Below are positions 1 through 9,692 of a DNA stretch of 64,000 bases, one piece after another. The stretch is from Yoonia maritima (GTDB lineage Bacteria; Pseudomonadota; Alphaproteobacteria; Rhodobacterales; Rhodobacteraceae), in NCBI RefSeq assembly GCF_003003285.1, contig NZ_PVTP01000003.1, forward strand, positions 124,001 through 188,000. The letters are read 5' to 3'. The notes under the pieces are model-generated. The model was not told the DNA's origin. It made no database searches and was given only the letters and a program-made list of their open reading frames with translations. The translations under genes were made by a program, and so were the position numbers. How positions within the stretch are numbered: the first letter of the stretch is position 1; the number at the start of each line of letters is the position of its first letter.

Positions 1-195
1 AACGGCCCTGCCGTTGATCACATTCTTGGACCCGATGTATTGGGCGATCAAACACCGCAAATCATTGTACCCACCGACCATTGGCAAGCCGCCCGCACCA
101 CGGGCGACTGGACTTTAGTCAGCTGTACAGTGTCGCCGGGGTTCGACTTTGCTGGATTTACGCTTGCCGAACCCGGTTTCGACATCCCACGTTAG
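1..195 (+). CDS. DUF985-type cupin protein, C-terminal part
   Basis: The first 64 codons of the window are the C-terminal end of an open frame whose start lies outside. The residues include [21 protein letters not shown] and a final FTLAEPG, the conserved end of the DUF985 (cupin_5, YML079-like) family of small double-stranded beta-helix proteins. The ligand of this family is not established, so no reaction is assigned. The stop codon TAG (193-195) shares 4 bases with the stop of the convergent AIM24-like gene. Family assignment rests on motif recognition; the missing N-terminus prevents any statement about length. Confidence 0.8.
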   Translation, partial: NGPAVDHILGPDVLGDQTPQIIVPTDHWQAARTTGDWTLVSCTVSPGFDFAGFTLAEPGFDIPR

Positions 196-977
196 CGATC
201 GCCGAACAGGTCCCCCAGCCCACCTAAAACGGACCCTTCGCCCTTACTGCCGCCCGGACCGGCCGCACGCAGGATACGGTCGGCAAGACGCGAGAATGGC
301 AAGCTTTGCAAATACACTGTGCCCGGTCCCCGAAGCGTCGCAAGGAAGATACCCTCACCTCCGAACACCATCGATTTCAGGTTGCCTGCGCGTTCAATGT
401 CATAGGTGACGCCTGCATCAAATGCCGCGATACAGCCCGTGTCGACGCGCAACACCTCTCCAGCCTGGAGTTCACGCTTAATCACTGTTCCGCCGACATG
501 GATGAAAGCCATCCCGTCACCGCGTAGACGCTGCAAGATAAAGCCTTCACCACCAAAGAACCCTGCCCCAAGGCGCTTTTGAAACGCGATATCAGTCGAC
601 GTACCAAAAGCCGCGCAAAGGAACGCGTCCTTTTGGCAAATCAGTTCACCGCCCACCTTGGACATATCGACAGGGATGATTTTTCCGGGATACGGCGCGG
701 CAAAGGCCACGCGCTTTTTACCCTGCCTGTTATTGCTGAAATGGGTCAGGAAGATAGATTCGCCGGTGAGCACACGCTTACCGACATTCAACAGCGCACC
801 CATCATGCCACTGCTTGGGGTCGTTCCATCGCCCATTTTGCTCTCAAAGCCGATTCCGTCTTCCATGTAATTCATGGCCCCTGCTTCGGCGATGACAGTT
901 TCTTGCGGGTCCAATTCGACCTCGACGATCTGCATGTCATCGCCAAAAATCTCGTAATCTACTTCGTGACACCGCAT
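192..977 (-). CDS. TIGR00266 / AIM24 family protein
   Basis: A 261-aa protein of the TIGR00266 (DUF124, AIM24-like) family, a beta-rich fold with no established enzymatic role in bacteria. The N-terminus reads [24 protein letters not shown], followed by the typical [14 protein letters not shown] and many glycine-rich turns ([26 protein letters not shown]). The frame stays open upstream to 1091, but the ATG at 977 is preferred because AGGAGT lies just upstream and the family starts here. It is a single-gene unit; the nrdJ transcript from the right is stopped by a hairpin at 1090-1114. Its 3' end overlaps the convergent cupin gene by 4 bases. Confidence 0.85.
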   Translation of the reverse strand: MRCHEVDYEIFGDDMQIVEVELDPQETVIAEAGAMNYMEDGIGFESKMGDGTTPSSGMMGALLNVGKRVLTGESIFLTHFSNNRQGKKRVAFAAPYPGKIIPVDMSKVGGELICQKDAFLCAAFGTSTDIAFQKRLGAGFFGGEGFILQRLRGDGMAFIHVGGTVIKRELQAGEVLRVDTGCIAAFDAGVTYDIERAGNLKSMVFGGEGIFLATLRGPGTVYLQSLPFSRLADRILRAAGPGGSKGEGSVLGGLGDLFGDR

Positions 978-1089
978 GTGAATAACTCCTGATGAAAATA
1001 GGTACTGACTAAATGGTAGTGCGCCCTGAAATTTCAAACAACTGGCGGAAAACCTTACCATTTCCGGCGGTAATACGCTTAACGCGCGC

Positions 1090-1114
1090 AAAAAAAGGGG
1101 GACCGAAGCCCCCC
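1090..1114 (-). terminator. rho-independent terminator downstream of nrdJ and its partner gene
   Basis: Read on the minus strand, GGGGGCTTCGGTCCCCC forms a short G+C stem with a small loop and is followed directly by a run of seven T. It lies about 100 bases beyond the stop of the 81-aa gene and before the AIM24-like start. Confidence 0.8.
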
Positions 1115-1212
1115 TGTAGTCTCGTTGATCAGGCTCACTCTTTATGTACTGCCCGGTTTATTGCCTGCGGCCTGATCTACGCCGAGGACGAGCGCACCCG
1201 CCCTGGATTCTT

Positions 1213-1458
1213 TTACGCTGCACTGAGCACGTCAAATACTGCGGTGCATCCGTTTGCAGCGTCAGTTTCAATCGCCTTGATCGCATAGGCTGATGAAAGC
1301 TCAGACGCCCCAAGGAATGAAACTGCCGTGTTGTTCAAGAATGCGTCGGACAAAGGGCCCGCCGCATCTGTTTCAAAGCTGGCTTCCAATGTCCGGCCAC
1401 GCATCCGCATGGAGTTGGCCTCGCATCTAAAACCAGCAATTTCGAAAGCAAAATCCAT
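1213..1458 (-). CDS. small conserved-looking protein downstream of nrdJ
   Basis: An 81-aa protein, beginning MDFAFEIAGFRCEANSMRMR and ending FDVLSAA, that I cannot assign to a named family. It lies 14 bases downstream of nrdJ on the same strand, has an AAGGA site about 11 bases before its ATG, and is followed by the nrdJ-side terminator, so it is very probably co-transcribed with the ribonucleotide reductase. The sequence is soluble, acidic and has two cysteines (Cys12 and Cys70). It has no signal peptide or membrane segment. A role linked to the reductase is only suggested by position. Confidence 0.65.
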   Translation of the reverse strand: MDFAFEIAGFRCEANSMRMRGRTLEASFETDAAGPLSDAFLNNTAVSFLGASELSSAYAIKAIETDAANGCTAVFDVLSAA

Positions 1459-1472
1459 AATCTTGGTATTCC

Positions 1473-4400
1473 TTAGCTACACCCAGAGGTGCCGCCACAT
1501 GTGTTACACTTCATGCATGTGCCATTACGGACCAACGTGTAGTTGCCGCATTCGCCACATGGATCGCCTTCGTAGCCTTGCATCTTGGCCTTATCGCGGG
1601 CCGAAATGCTCACAGTGCCAGTGCTGATCGCCGTCTCAGAGGTTGTTGTCTCGGATACGATGGCTTGCAGCGTGACTTCTGGATCGGTTCCGTTTGCCCG
1701 TGCAGTCGTGCCCGCACCACCCTGTAGCACCACCAGATCCTGTGGCATGCGCTTGCGCAGATAACCAGTTGAGGAAATCTGTTTCAGTACTTCCAATGAC
1801 CGGGTAGCCGCGTTTTCAGTTGGCGTTTGAATGTTCGAAACGCCCTCTTCTTCGCCGCGACCAATGTCATCGAAAGATGCGCCTTCGGGTTTCACGTGCG
1901 CCAGATCGGTACGATCCAGATAGGACACAGCCAATTCACGGAAGATATAGTCAAGGATCGACGTCGCATTCTTGATGCTGTCGTTGCCTTGAACCATGCC
2001 TGCTGGCTCAAACTTCGTGAATGTGAACGCGTCAACGAACTCCTCGAGCGGCACGCCATACTGAAGCCCAACAGACACCGCGATGGCAAAGTTGTTCATC
2101 ATCGCGCGGAAGCCTGCGCCCTCTTTGTGCATATCAATAAAGATTTCACCAAGGTTGCCGTCTTCGTATTCGCCCGTACGCAGGTAAACTTTGTGGCCAC
2201 CGACGATGGCTTTTTGCGTGTAGCCTTTACGACGCTGAGGCATCTTTTCGCGTTCGCGGTTGCGTACCTCTTGGATGATGACCTTTTCGATCACCTTCTC
2301 GGCCAGAACTGCCGCTTTTTCCTGCGGTGTACCGCTTTCAAGTGTCTCGGCTGCATCATCATCGTCTTCGACCAAAGCAGAAGCCAAAGGCTGAGACAGT
2401 TTTGAACCATCACGGTACAGTGCGTTTGCTTTCACACCCAGTGACCAAGAAAGCTCATACGCTTTCTGGCAGTCTTCGATGGTTGCATCGTTCGGCATGT
2501 TGATCGTTTTTGAGATCGCACCAGAGATGAACGACTGCGCTGCGGCCATCATGTGGATGTGGCTGTCAACGCTTAGGTAACGTTTACCTTTTTTGCCGCA
2601 TGGGTTCGCACAATCAAAGATGTGATAGTGCTCTTCCTTGAGGAAAGGCGCACCTTCCAGTGTCATTGTACCGCAGACGTGATCGTTCGCTGCTTCGATG
2701 TCTTTCTTGGTATAACCAAGGTGACGCAGCAGATCGAATGTTGGATCGTTTAGCTTTTCGTGCGGAATACCGAGCGTTTTGGTGCAGAAATCATCGCCCA
2801 ATGTCCACTGGTTGAACACGAAACGGATATCGAAAGCAGAGGCAAGCGCCGCTTCGACTTTGTCGATTTCTTCCTGACCAAAACCATGACCGATCAACGA
2901 AGTATGGTTGATTGCTGGTGCCTGACCGATTGTGCCATGACCAACCGCATAAGAGATGATCTCTTCGATCTGCGCAGGGCCATAGCCCAGTTTCTCAAGC
3001 GCGGCGGGAACAGATTGGTTGATGATTTTAAAGTAACCACCACCAGCAAGCTTCTTGAACTTAACCAGCGCGAAATCAGGCTCGATCCCGGTTGTGTCAC
3101 AATCCATGACCAGACCAATAGTGCCTGTTGGCGCGATAACAGACACTTGCGCGTTGCGGTAACCGTGCTGTTCGCCCAGTTCCAACGCTTCGTCCCATGC
3201 AGAAACGGCCAGTTCGATCAGACGTTGATCAGGGCAGTTTGCGTGGTCCAATGGCACAGGCTTTACGTCAAGCTTGTCATAGCCAGTTGTTTTACCAAGC
3301 GCCGCCAGACGGTGGTTCTTGATAACACGCAGCATGTGCTTTGCGTTTTTCTTGTAGCCAGGGAATGCGCCCAGTTCGCCAGCGATTTCAGCAGATGTCG
3401 CATAAGATACGCCGGTCATGATCGCAGTCAGCGCAGCACCCATGGCGCGGCCCTCTTTGCTGTCATAGCCAAAGCCCATGTTCATCAGCAGACCGCCGAT
3501 GTTCGCATAGCCAAGACCCAGCGTGCGGAAGTCGTAAGACCGCTGCGCGATTTCTTTGGATGGGAACTGTGCCATCATCACAGAGATTTCCAAGGTCACA
3601 GTCCACAGACGTGTGGCGTGCATGTAATCTTCGACTTGGAACTCGCCGTTCTTGTAGAATGTCAGCAGGTTCATCGAGGCAAGGTTGCAGGCCGTGTCAT
3701 CAAGGAACATGTATTCAGAACAAGGGTTTGACCCTCGGATCGCACCATCTTCTGGGCATGTGTGCCATGCGTTGACTGTGTCGTGGTACTGGATGCCCGG
3801 ATCGGCACAAGCCCATGCAGCGTGACCGACTTGTTCCCACAGATCGCGTGCTTTGATGATCTTTGCGACTTCGCCGTTTTTACGGTTGATCAGTTTCCAG
3901 TCGGCGTCTTTTTCAACGGCCTCGAGGAATGCGTCTGTCACACGGATCGAGTTGTTCGAGTTCTGACCAGAGACAGATGAGTAAGCTTCCGAATCCCAAT
4001 CTGTGTCGTAAGTTGGGAATTCAATGCTTGTGTGACCCTGCTTTGCATAATCCAACACGCGCTTGATGTATGTCTCAGGGATGGCGGACTTTTTCGCAGC
4101 GCGAACAGCTGACGCCAAAGATTCGTTTGTCTTGGTGTCGTAAGCGCCCTCTTCAGAGCCATCCCACGCTTTGATCGCAGCAAAGATATCGTTCAGATAG
4201 CGTTCGTGCATCTTGGAACCTGCTACGATGCTCGCAACCTTTTGCTCTTCGATGACCTTCCAGTTGATGAATTCTTCGATATCGGGGTGATCCGCATCGA
4301 CGATAACCATCTTAGCCGCGCGGCGTGTCGTGCCACCTGACTTGATCGCTCCAGCCGCACGGTCACCAATTTTCAGGAACCCCATAAGGCCAGATGACTT

Positions 4401-5123
4401 ACCACCACCTGACAATGGCTCGCCTGCGCCACGCAAAGACGAGAAGTTCGTACCAGTGCCAGAACCGTATTTAAACAAACGCGCCTCGCGGACCCATAGG
4501 TCCATGATGCCGCCTTCGTTCACAAGGTCGTCTCCGACCGATTGGATAAAGCAAGCGTGCGGCTGTGGGTGCTCGTAGCTAGAGGCTGACTTGGTCAGCT
4601 CGCCTGTTTGGTAATCTACATAGTAGTGACCCTGTGCAGGACCATCGATACCGTAGGCCCAGTGCAGGCCAGTGTTGAACCACTGTGGGCTGTTTGGCGC
4701 AGCACGCTGAGTCGCCAGCATGTAACGCATTTCGTCAAAGTAAGTGCGCGCATCTTCCTCAGACGAGAAATAGCCGCCCTTCCAACCCCAATAGGCCCAT
4801 GCGCCAGCCAAACGGTCGAAAACTTGCTTTGCAGATGTTTCGCCACCGAATGTCGCGCCTTTGGCAGGGACAGAGCGCCACAGGAATTCAGGAACACCCT
4901 TTTCTTTGACTTTCTTTAGCTCTGAAGGAACGCCAGCTTTGCGGAAGTATTTCTGCGCGATAACGTCAGATGCAACTTGGCTCCAACCACCCGGAATTTC
5001 ACATTCATCCAGTTTAAAGACCACTGTGCCGTCAGGGTTACGAATCTCGGACGTTGTTGTCTTGAATTCGAGCGCTGCGTACGCGTCTTCCCCTGACTTT
5101 GTAAAATTACGTTCGATTTTCAT
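1473..5123 (-). CDS. nrdJ: vitamin B12-dependent ribonucleoside-diphosphate reductase (class II)
   Basis: A 1216-aa adenosylcobalamin-dependent reductase that makes deoxyribonucleotides from ribonucleotides with no need for a separate radical subunit. Visible signatures are [14 protein letters not shown] (NPCSE motif with an active-site cysteine), [36 protein letters not shown], and a cysteine-rich tail CGECGN...CMKCNTCGG that fits the C-terminal redox/zinc segment of large class II enzymes. The frame opens at 5147, but ATG 5123 ([11 protein letters not shown]) matches the family start and has AGGGG upstream. Putative NrdR boxes lie about 195 bases upstream. I looked for a B12-box riboswitch upstream and did not find one. 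Confidence 0.96.
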   Translation of the reverse strand: MKIERNFTKSGEDAYAALEFKTTTSEIRNPDGTVVFKLDECEIPGGWSQVASDVIAQKYFRKAGVPSELKKVKEKGVPEFLWRSVPAKGATFGGETSAKQVFDRLAGAWAYWGWKGGYFSSEEDARTYFDEMRYMLATQRAAPNSPQWFNTGLHWAYGIDGPAQGHYYVDYQTGELTKSASSYEHPQPHACFIQSVGDDLVNEGGIMDLWVREARLFKYGSGTGTNFSSLRGAGEPLSGGGKSSGLMGFLKIGDRAAGAIKSGGTTRRAAKMVIVDADHPDIEEFINWKVIEEQKVASIVAGSKMHERYLNDIFAAIKAWDGSEEGAYDTKTNESLASAVRAAKKSAIPETYIKRVLDYAKQGHTSIEFPTYDTDWDSEAYSSVSGQNSNNSIRVTDAFLEAVEKDADWKLINRKNGEVAKIIKARDLWEQVGHAAWACADPGIQYHDTVNAWHTCPEDGAIRGSNPCSEYMFLDDTACNLASMNLLTFYKNGEFQVEDYMHATRLWTVTLEISVMMAQFPSKEIAQRSYDFRTLGLGYANIGGLLMNMGFGYDSKEGRAMGAALTAIMTGVSYATSAEIAGELGAFPGYKKNAKHMLRVIKNHRLAALGKTTGYDKLDVKPVPLDHANCPDQRLIELAVSAWDEALELGEQHGYRNAQVSVIAPTGTIGLVMDCDTTGIEPDFALVKFKKLAGGGYFKIINQSVPAALEKLGYGPAQIEEIISYAVGHGTIGQAPAINHTSLIGHGFGQEEIDKVEAALASAFDIRFVFNQWTLGDDFCTKTLGIPHEKLNDPTFDLLRHLGYTKKDIEAANDHVCGTMTLEGAPFLKEEHYHIFDCANPCGKKGKRYLSVDSHIHMMAAAQSFISGAISKTINMPNDATIEDCQKAYELSWSLGVKANALYRDGSKLSQPLASALVEDDDDAAETLESGTPQEKAAVLAEKVIEKVIIQEVRNREREKMPQRRKGYTQKAIVGGHKVYLRTGEYEDGNLGEIFIDMHKEGAGFRAMMNNFAIAVSVGLQYGVPLEEFVDAFTFTKFEPAGMVQGNDSIKNATSILDYIFRELAVSYLDRTDLAHVKPEGASFDDIGRGEEEGVSNIQTPTENAATRSLEVLKQISSTGYLRKRMPQDLVVLQGGAGTTARANGTDPEVTLQAIVSETTTSETAISTGTVSISARDKAKMQGYEGDPCGECGNYTLVRNGTCMKCNTCGGTSGCS

Positions 5124-5316
5124 CTGTCTGCCCCTGTTTATCGACATTGCTGACGTTGCAGCAAAAAACTTGATCCCAACCGCCTGCGCGATACCTAATA
5201 TGTGCTTCCCGTGGGTTCATTTTGGCCGACCACAACCGTTCTGGCCAAAGGCCAAACCTGTGTTGGGATAACGTAAATGGCCTATGGCCTACCTGTTGAA
5301 CCGCCCCCGGTAACCA

Positions 5317-5332
5317 GCACTACATCTTGTGT
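5317..5332. promoter_or_regulatory. putative NrdR box upstream of nrdJ
   Basis: GCACTACATCTTGTGT matches the NrdR box consensus ACACWATATATWGTGT at 13 of 16 positions, with both outer half-sites nearly intact. NrdR is the zinc/ATP-cone repressor of ribonucleotide reductase genes. NrdR boxes usually come in pairs one to three helical turns apart. Here a weaker partner starts exactly 31 bases further from the gene. Confidence 0.55.
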
Positions 5333-5347
5333 ATCGCCGATCTGCCC

Positions 5348-5363
5348 GCACAAACTGACGCAT
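5348..5363. promoter_or_regulatory. weak second NrdR-like half box
   Basis: GCACAAACTGACGCAT keeps only the left half of the NrdR consensus (8 of 16 matches). It is listed because its start lies 31 bases from the start of the strong box, a spacing typical of NrdR box pairs. Confidence 0.25.
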
Positions 5364-5612
5364 CTAGCCCTAGTGGGTCAACGGATTTTTAACACAAAAT
5401 ACGGATTAAAACGGTTGACGGCTCTATTCCGCCAGCCTCTTTCTCGCCGAAGTGATTCATCCACCAAATTGTCCACAGAAGGTTAATGAAACGGCGATTT
5501 CGGAAAGCCCTTTGGTTCGGCTAACTTAGTCAAAATTTCTCACACAACGGATGAAGTTTTCCACCGCCCCGGCCCGATCGTGTTAATCTTTATGATCAAA
5601 TATTTAGCGCGG

Positions 5613-5647
5613 CTAAAACGACACAGCAGCCCGGAGGCTGCTGTCGT
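5613..5647 (-). terminator. terminator downstream of tRNA-Pro
   Basis: On the minus strand, ACGACAGCAGCC pairs with GGCTGCTG-TG-TCGT across a TCCG loop (one small bulge) and is followed by TTTTA. It lies 25 bases beyond the CCA end of the tRNA. Confidence 0.75.
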
Positions 5648-5671
5648 TATATTCACTACTTTTCAGTTGAA

Positions 5672-5748
5672 TGGTCGGGGCGGAGAGATTCGAACTCCCG
5701 ACCCTCTGTTCCCAAAACAGATGCGCTACCAGGCTGCGCTACGCCCCG
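5672..5748 (-). tRNA. tRNA-Pro (anticodon UGG), CCA encoded
   Basis: On the minus strand the 77-base cloverleaf has the acceptor stem CGGGGCG/CGCCCCG, discriminator A and an encoded CCA end. The D-loop contains CAGCCTGGTAGCGCA. The anticodon stem-loop is TCTGT-TTTGGGA-ACAGA, giving anticodon TGG. The T-arm contains GTTCGAATC. It is followed by its own terminator and preceded by the DUF192 gene. Confidence 0.97.
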
Positions 5749-5789
5749 ACAAGCGCTTCTCTAAACACAGTGAACTGATTTGAAAAGAC

Positions 5790-6266
5790 CTAATTTGAAC
5801 TCTTTTCGTCACAAGGCAAAATAGCCTGAAAACCAAAGCTCGGATGCTGTAAAATACTTCCAACTTCGATCCCAAGACGCGACGAAAGCCCGCCATTTAT
5901 CTCTAAAACGTATTGAATACCGTCCCCACCGGGAATCGGTGTGGTGTCTAAGGGAATCGCATTTTCATGAATCGCGAGAATTTCACCCGACGGAGAGGCG
6001 AATAACATATCTAAAGGAATCAATGTGTTCTGCATCCAGAAGCTCACACTTTGGGGTTGTTCATATACGAACAACATTCCAGACAGTGTAGGTAGATCTT
6101 CGACGAACATCAGCCCTTTGGCGCGTTCATCTGGGTCATCGGCGACATCCACATTAAAATGTGCCTGCCCCCAATCCCCGCTTACCGTCACCTTGTTTAC
6201 GTCACAAACAGCCCATGCCGACTGCGACGCGCTTATTATACAAAAAGCAACGGCCCAAACTTTCAC
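5790..6266 (-). CDS. DUF192 family exported protein
   Basis: A 158-aa protein with an N-terminal signal peptide (MKVWAVAFCIISASQSAWA, cleavage probably after residue 19) and a complete DUF192 domain. Family hallmarks are DERAKGLMFVEDLP, GMLFVYEQPQSVSFWMQNTLIPLDMLF and the GIQYVLEINGG stretch. The function of DUF192 is unknown; the export signal places it in the periplasm. Its ATG overlaps the stop of the upstream cold-shock gene by 4 bases (ATGA), so the two are translationally coupled. Confidence 0.9.
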   Translation of the reverse strand: MKVWAVAFCIISASQSAWAVCDVNKVTVSGDWGQAHFNVDVADDPDERAKGLMFVEDLPTLSGMLFVYEQPQSVSFWMQNTLIPLDMLFASPSGEILAIHENAIPLDTTPIPGGDGIQYVLEINGGLSSRLGIEVGSILQHPSFGFQAILPCDEKSSN

Positions 6267-6790
6267 TTGGCTGCTATCTCCCAGCCAACGACCTCTATCG
6301 CCATACGACCGCGTTCACCATCTACCAGGCGAAGGCCAATTGCCTCTCCCGATTGTAAATCCGACAGCCCTGACCTGCGTAAGACTTCGATGTGAATAAA
6401 CACGTCATCATTATTGCCAAAGATATTCGCAAAGCCAAAACCTTTTGCCTTATCGAACCACTTCACACGCGCCGGCTCGATATCGCGCTTTGCAATGTCG
6501 TAGGGCGAAAACTCTGCCATGTCTTTTAAAGGCACAGCTGTTTCCGCCTGCGGCGGCGTGATTGTAAGAACTTCGGTCGCTTGAAGACCCCGCTGGGTAT
6601 CTTGAACGACGATCTCTATATGAGATCCATCAACAACCGAACCCTGACCATAATTGCGCAGCACATTGGCGTGCAACAAAATATCAGATCCACCCTGGTC
6701 AGCAACGACAAAGCCAAATCCTTTAGCCGGATCGAACCACTTTACCAATCCCGTTACACGCCGTTGGTCACTAGCACCCTGCGTTTCCAT
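6263..6790 (-). CDS. two-domain cold-shock protein
   Basis: A 175-aa protein with two cold-shock domains, about residues 11-75 (GLVKWFDPAKGFGFVVAD) and 107-170 (ARVKWFDKAKGFGFANI, DVFIHIEVLRRSGL). Each carries a KGFGF RNP1 motif, and an RNP2-like segment is present (DVFIH in the second, DILLH in the first). Such proteins bind single-stranded RNA or DNA and act as RNA chaperones. The double-domain form of about 170-200 aa is typical of alphaproteobacteria. It is the first gene of a two-gene unit with the DUF192 gene. Confidence 0.93.
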   Translation of the reverse strand: METQGASDQRRVTGLVKWFDPAKGFGFVVADQGGSDILLHANVLRNYGQGSVVDGSHIEIVVQDTQRGLQATEVLTITPPQAETAVPLKDMAEFSPYDIAKRDIEPARVKWFDKAKGFGFANIFGNNDDVFIHIEVLRRSGLSDLQSGEAIGLRLVDGERGRMAIEVVGWEIAAK

Positions 6791-6899
6791 TACGTATTCC
6801 CCTCAGGCACGACATACATCGCCCCTGTCTTCCTCAATTTATCCTGATCTGCACCATGAAACCAAAACGAATCTTCCTCGCACTTCATAACTATGAACG

Positions 6900-7505
6900 C
6901 TAAGGATTCAGTCGCGTTATTTCCCACGGCCTATCAGTTGTTTCGCGTGACCACCGAAACCGGTCATGCAATCTAAACGCACCATCTGACCAAAACTCGA
7001 TCTCCAGAGGTACAATCCGGAAACCACCCCAAAAGGGCGGCCGTCCCGGATCCGCCCCTTTTTGAACCGTTACTTTCGCAACTTCTGCCATCAACGCCGC
7101 GCGTGATGACAAAGGCTGCGATTGCCGCGATGCCCAAGCGCCTAACCGGCTCTTGAGAGATCGTGACTTATAATACTCATCTGCGATTGGACCGTCCTCG
7201 CGGTCGACCAACCCTCTAACTCTAATCTGCCGCGCGAGCGACTTCCAGTGCAGGACAAATGCAGCCTTACCGGATTCTTCAATCTCTTGTGCTTTTATAC
7301 TTTCGTAGTTGGTGTAAAACACAAATGCTTCTGGCTCAATCTCCTTGAGCAATACCATCCGCACGTTTGGCAAACCTGTTGCATCTACAGTCGCGAGCGC
7401 AATTGCATTGGGATCGGTAGGTTCTATTTCCCTAGCGGTATCAAGCCATTGACGTGCAATGGTAAACGGATCACTGCCCGCGAAAATACCGTCCCTGTCA
7501 CCCAT
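6900..7505 (-). CDS. pdxH: pyridoxamine 5'-phosphate oxidase
   Basis: A 201-aa FMN enzyme that oxidises pyridoxine or pyridoxamine 5'-phosphate to pyridoxal 5'-phosphate, the last step of vitamin B6 synthesis and salvage. Conserved stretches are [45 protein letters not shown], and the C-terminal [15 protein letters not shown]...W.ITRLNP. The ATG at 7505 is chosen over the TTG at 7511 because GAGG lies 7 bases before it. The gene is divergent from fabI with 154 bases between the two starts. Confidence 0.95.
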   Translation of the reverse strand: MGDRDGIFAGSDPFTIARQWLDTAREIEPTDPNAIALATVDATGLPNVRMVLLKEIEPEAFVFYTNYESIKAQEIEESGKAAFVLHWKSLARQIRVRGLVDREDGPIADEYYKSRSLKSRLGAWASRQSQPLSSRAALMAEVAKVTVQKGADPGRPPFWGGFRIVPLEIEFWSDGAFRLHDRFRWSRETTDRPWEITRLNP

Positions 7506-7659
7506 TAACAAACCTCGTCGTTTCTTTGCGTGACAGGCTTAGGGACAATCGTCCCATGTGGCAACCTTTTTAGACCACCTGTTCAAAAGCTTGATGCGGT
7601 CTTTGCAATCGCCTAAACGAGGCTAACGCGAAGTAAACTAAGACGAAGGAACAACAGCG

Positions 7660-8466
7660 ATGACGTCACAGCTGATGCAAGGCAAACGCGGCCTCATTAT
7701 GGGGCTAGCCAACGACAAATCCATCGCATGGGGGATCGCAAAAGCATGCGCTGACGCCGGTGCAGAACTGGCATTTTCCTACCAAGGCGAAGCGCTAAAA
7801 AAGCGGGTTGGACCGCTTGCAGAGTCCGTCGGATCAGACATCGTATTGCCCTGCGATGTGGGTGACGAAACGTCTATTGATGACCTATTCTCAGAGCTCG
7901 AAAAGCGCTGGGGAAAACTTGATTTTATCGTACATGCCATTGGTTTTTCAGATAAAAATGAACTTCGTGGTCGCTACGTCGATACAAGCCGAAACAATTT
8001 TTTGATGTCGATGGATATCTCGGTTTATTCTTTCACAGCCGTTGTCAAACGCGCTGAAAAAATGATGACTGAAGGTGGCTCTTGCCTCACGCTGACTTAC
8101 TACGGCGCAGAGAAGGTCATGCCGCACTATAATGTTATGGGTGTGGCCAAAGCCGCGCTTGAGGCATCGGTGCGATATTTAGCCGAAGATTTGGGTAAAG
8201 ATGCCATCCGCGTGAACGCAATTAGCGCCGGAACAATCAAGACTTTAGCTGCCTCTGGGATCGGCGATTTTCGGCTGATCATGAAATGGAACGAATACAA
8301 TTCGCCGCTGCGCCGCACAGTGACCCAAGAAGAGGTCGGGAAATCCGCGCTGTACCTTCTGTCCGATCTAGGCAGCGCCGTCACAGGCGAAGTTCTTCAC
8401 GTTGATGCAGGATATCACGTGGTCGGCATGAAAGCCGTAGACGCCCCTGACATCTCAAAGGAATAG
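7660..8466 (+). CDS. fabI: enoyl-[acyl-carrier-protein] reductase, NADH type
   Basis: A 268-aa short-chain dehydrogenase that reduces trans-2-enoyl-ACP in the last step of each fatty-acid elongation cycle. The cofactor site reads GLANDKSIAWGIAKACADAGAELAFSYQ, and the FabI-specific active site is a Tyr-x6-Lys arrangement (HYNVMGVAKAALEASVRYLA). GTIKTLAASGIGDF is the substrate loop typical of FabI. A GAAGGA site precedes the ATG. It is followed after two bases by the LysE-type gene. This is the usual target of triclosan-like inhibitors, a family-level fact not tested here. Confidence 0.96.
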   Translation: MTSQLMQGKRGLIMGLANDKSIAWGIAKACADAGAELAFSYQGEALKKRVGPLAESVGSDIVLPCDVGDETSIDDLFSELEKRWGKLDFIVHAIGFSDKNELRGRYVDTSRNNFLMSMDISVYSFTAVVKRAEKMMTEGGSCLTLTYYGAEKVMPHYNVMGVAKAALEASVRYLAEDLGKDAIRVNAISAGTIKTLAASGIGDFRLIMKWNEYNSPLRRTVTQEEVGKSALYLLSDLGSAVTGEVLHVDAGYHVVGMKAVDAPDISKE

Positions 8467-8468
8467 CA

Positions 8469-9083
8469 ATGACACTGACGGCGTTTGGCACAATTTGGCT
8501 TTTGCATCTCCTCGCTGCAATTAGCCCCGGACCAGCGGTCGTCATGTCTGCCCGCACAGGCGTTATAGAAGGAATGCGGACCGGGGCTATGCTCTCGGTC
8601 GGCATCGGCATTGGTGGTGTCATATGGGCACTAATGGCACTTTGCGGCCTAGAGGTGCTTTTTAAGGCTGCTCCCTTACTCCTTATTGGGATGAAGTGCC
8701 TTGGCGCTTCATATTTGATCTGGATGGCTTGGAAGCTTTGGCGCTCGGCGAGCACACCTCTTGACCTAGGTGATCAAAACGCACCACTCCGAAGCGGTTT
8801 ATCGGCACTTTGGCTCGGCATTAAAACACAGCTCGCAAACCCCAAACCCGCGGTTTTGTTCAGTGCTATATTCCTAGGAACTGTACCGGAAGACACAAGT
8901 ATAATTGGCTATATTGCGATTCTATTGGCCGTATTCCTTAACGAAACAATTTGGAATATTTTCGTTGCACGTATCTTTTCGCTTGAAAGGTCGCGCCAAG
9001 GCTACATAAGCCTAAAAACTCTCATCGACCGCGCTTTTGGTGCAACTTTGGCACTGCTCGGCGTCAAGATAGCTGCAACCTGA
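8469..9083 (+). CDS. LysE/RhtB family exporter
   Basis: A 204-aa membrane protein of the LysE/RhtB amino-acid exporter family, with about six hydrophobic segments. The N-terminal signature [28 protein letters not shown] is the family's first-helix motif, and [13 protein letters not shown] follows in the middle. The exported compound cannot be read from sequence. The start lies just after the fabI stop, so it is probably co-transcribed; gpt follows after 23 bases. Confidence 0.88.
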   Translation: MTLTAFGTIWLLHLLAAISPGPAVVMSARTGVIEGMRTGAMLSVGIGIGGVIWALMALCGLEVLFKAAPLLLIGMKCLGASYLIWMAWKLWRSASTPLDLGDQNAPLRSGLSALWLGIKTQLANPKPAVLFSAIFLGTVPEDTSIIGYIAILLAVFLNETIWNIFVARIFSLERSRQGYISLKTLIDRAFGATLALLGVKIAAT

Positions 9084-9106
9084 CAGCCGCCATAAGGAAC
9101 ATTGCC

Positions 9107-9613
9107 ATGACCGACACACGCCTGCCCCACGAAAAAGGTTTCCACATTAGCTGGGATCAAATCCACCGCGATAGCCGTGCACTTGCTTGGCGGCTTGATG
9201 GACAAGGCCCTGATGACGGCGCATGGAAAGCGGTTGTCGCTATTACACGCGGGGGCATGGCCCCGGCGATGATCGTTGCTCGTGAATTGGACATTCGTAC
9301 TGTCGATACGATCAGCGTTAAAAGCTACGATCACCAAGATCGATCTGAAGCTAAGGTTCTTAAGGCGCCAGATGCCGAGCTGATGGGCGACGGAACAGGC
9401 ATTTTAATTGTCGATGACCTTGTCGATAGCGGCAAAACGCTTGAGCTCGTACGTCAAATGTATCCGAACGCACAATTCGCGACAGTCTATGCAAAGCCCA
9501 AAGGCCGACCACAGGTCGATACATTTATCACCGAAGTCAGCCAAGACACTTGGATCTTCTTCCCATGGGACATGGCGTTACAATACGTCGAACCCTACCG
9601 CGGCAAAGACTAA
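9107..9613 (+). CDS. gpt: xanthine phosphoribosyltransferase
   Basis: A 168-aa purine salvage enzyme that joins xanthine or guanine to PRPP. Key elements are AITRGGMAP in the N-terminal half and the PRPP-binding motif [23 protein letters not shown] at about residues 101-123. The C-terminal TWIFFPWD positions the purine. The length is close to the usual 155-170 aa of the Gpt group. It is the third gene of the fabI-lysE-gpt run, with AAGGAAC upstream of its ATG. Confidence 0.93.
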   Translation: MTDTRLPHEKGFHISWDQIHRDSRALAWRLDGQGPDDGAWKAVVAITRGGMAPAMIVARELDIRTVDTISVKSYDHQDRSEAKVLKAPDAELMGDGTGILIVDDLVDSGKTLELVRQMYPNAQFATVYAKPKGRPQVDTFITEVSQDTWIFFPWDMALQYVEPYRGKD

Positions 9614-9692
9614 GCAGACTTGTAAGAAGACAACGCTTGCCGCACGGTACCCAAAAATACTGTGCGGCAAAGCCGCTCTATTGGATCAAGCC

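Larger units (their letters stand above)
5124..5671. other. gene-free region between nrdJ and tRNA-Pro
   Basis: About 550 bases without a convincing gene. It holds the putative NrdR boxes (5317-5363), repeated GGCC-containing words around 5222-5290 that can form small hairpins, one DnaA-box-like word (TTGTCCACA, 5469-5477), and the tRNA terminator at 5613-5647. No cobalamin riboswitch signature was recognised. The nrdJ promoter itself was not resolved; a TTGACC word on the minus strand at 5382-5377 has no good partner. Confidence 0.5.

Noticed and set aside
2760-3731. 323-codon plus-strand frame antisense to nrdJ
   Set aside because: It is a frame shadow of a long, well-conserved gene with biased codon use; the product has no recognisable domain.
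5124-5580. Cobalamin riboswitch upstream of the B12-dependent reductase
   Set aside because: Searched by eye on the minus strand for the B12 box and flanking stems; none was recognised.
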